Assembly: GCA_023416455.1 (NCBI GenBank)
Contig: JAEZHQ010000604.1
Coordinates: 1 to 6,503, forward strand
Direction of reading: 5' to 3'
Source of the DNA: Pseudomonadota bacterium
GTDB lineage: Bacteria; Pseudomonadota; Alphaproteobacteria; Azospirillales; Azospirillaceae
DNA length: 6,503 bases
In this document: positions 6,028 through 6,503 of the stretch, piece after piece
How the letters are laid out: each line of letters opens with the position of its first letter
Numbering within the stretch: the stretch's first letter is position 1
The notes under the pieces: model-generated
Databases searched by the model: none
The model's input: only the letters and a program-made list of their open reading frames with translations
Told to the model about the DNA's origin: nothing
Position numbers and translations under genes: made by a program

Positions 6028-6503
6028 TCACGGGCCGCCGAGGCGGCGGCGGAAAAAGTCGGACACCGCCAGCAGGGCCGGCCGGTGGCCGGCCAGGGCG
6101 GCGTGGCAGACGCCGGGAAAGCGCGTCACTTCCGTGGGCACCCCGGCGGCGATGAGGGCGGCCGCGTAGCTTTCGGCCTCGGTGCGCAGCACGTCCTTCT
6201 GCGCGGTGACGATCAGGGCCGGGGGCAGCCGGCCGAGCCGGCGGCACTCCAGCGGGGCGGCGTAGGGGTGCAGGCGCAGCGCCGCCTGCGGCAGGTAGGC
6301 GCGGTAGCCGCGGGCGCAGGCGGCGACCGTCACGTCGGACTCCAGGGCCCGCTCGTCGCCAGCCCGCGTCAGGCTGGGATCCAGCATGGGGCCGATCAGG
6401 GCCTGGGCGGCGATGGCGACGACGCCGCGGTCGCGGGCGATCAGGGTGAGCGAGGCGGCGACGTGGCCGCCGGCGTCATGGCCGGCGACCCCCAGCCCGG
6501 CGC
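6028..6503 (-). CDS. Alpha/beta-hydrolase-fold protein (HSL-like), 5' end outside window, nucleophile Ser replaced by Asp
   Basis: The frame runs to the window edge, so only the C-terminal 157 residues are visible; the internal ATG at 6387 is not the start. The end L-P-P-A-L-I-V-T-A-Q-K-D-V-L-R-T-E-A, then A-G-V-P-T-E-V-T-R-F-P-G-V-C-H-A, matches the acid and His region of the hormone-sensitive-lipase branch (alpha/beta hydrolase fold-3). The catalytic Asp is at codon 6195-6193 and the His at codon 6105-6103. The nucleophile elbow, normally G-D-S-A-G-G, reads G-H-D-A-G-G-H here (Asp at codon 6477-6475). The usual Ser esterase chemistry is therefore unlikely. Asp nucleophiles are known in dehalogenases and epoxide hydrolases of the same fold, or the protein may be non-catalytic. 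It is first of the three visible operon genes, 25 bp before the adaptor, which hints at a link between its ligand and the pump. Confidence 0.87.
   Translation of the reverse strand, partial: AGLGVAGHDAGGHVAASLTLIARDRGVVAIAAQALIGPMLDPSLTRAGDERALESDVTVAACARGYRAYLPQAALRLHPYAAPLECRRLGRLPPALIVTAQKDVLRTEAESYAAALIAAGVPTEVTRFPGVCHAALAGHRPALLAVSDFFRRRLGGP

Noticed and set aside
4533..6155. A 540-codon plus-strand open frame opposite the adaptor and hydrolase genes.
   Set aside because: It crosses three real minus-strand genes, has low-complexity Gly/Arg/Asp content and lacks a start signal, so it is a shadow of GC-rich codon use.

Overview
This is a very GC-rich segment whose coding frames use almost only G or C at third codon positions. 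The protein types and the GTTC-N7-GTTC operator (the alphaproteobacterial LexA motif) point to an alphaproteobacterium, plausibly an Azospirillum-like member of the Rhodospirillales. The genus is an inference from sequence style, not a database match.

Left part (1-1567). The window opens inside the C-terminal half of a plus-strand S24-type self-cleaving repressor, whose DNA-binding half lies before base 1. It ends in a 10-bp GC hairpin with its stop codon in the loop, followed by seven degenerate 13-bp tandem repeats that run into the 3' end of a small minus-strand gene. That gene, an unrecognised protein of about 82 aa, is preceded by a textbook alphaproteobacterial SOS box (GTTC-N7-GTTC, 858-872), so it is probably LexA-controlled. 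The AT-richer gap 845-1005 also carries a candidate plus-strand promoter with a 7-bp inverted repeat in its spacer. It drives two small unrecognised genes (104 and 71 aa). They lie in the same reading frame, separated by one TGA and two codons, and the second also ends with its stop in the loop of a perfect 10-bp hairpin.

Right part (1568-6503). An apparent minus-strand operon runs leftward: an alpha/beta-hydrolase-fold protein (5' end outside the window), an RND efflux periplasmic adaptor of the MexE type, and a full-length RND inner-membrane permease of the MexF/HAE1 type with intact proton-relay residues. Gaps are about 25 bp each. The adaptor and permease should form a tripartite drug/solvent efflux pump with an outer-membrane channel, which is not encoded immediately downstream. 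The hydrolase looks like the hormone-sensitive-lipase family, but its nucleophile elbow reads G-H-D-A-G-G where G-D-S-A-G-G is expected, so the usual serine is replaced by aspartate.

No tRNA, rRNA, CRISPR array or insertion sequence was seen. The least ordinary items are the SOS-box-controlled small gene beside an S24 repressor, the 13-bp repeat tract, the pair of stop-in-loop hairpins, the in-frame-split small gene pair and the Ser-to-Asp hydrolase.
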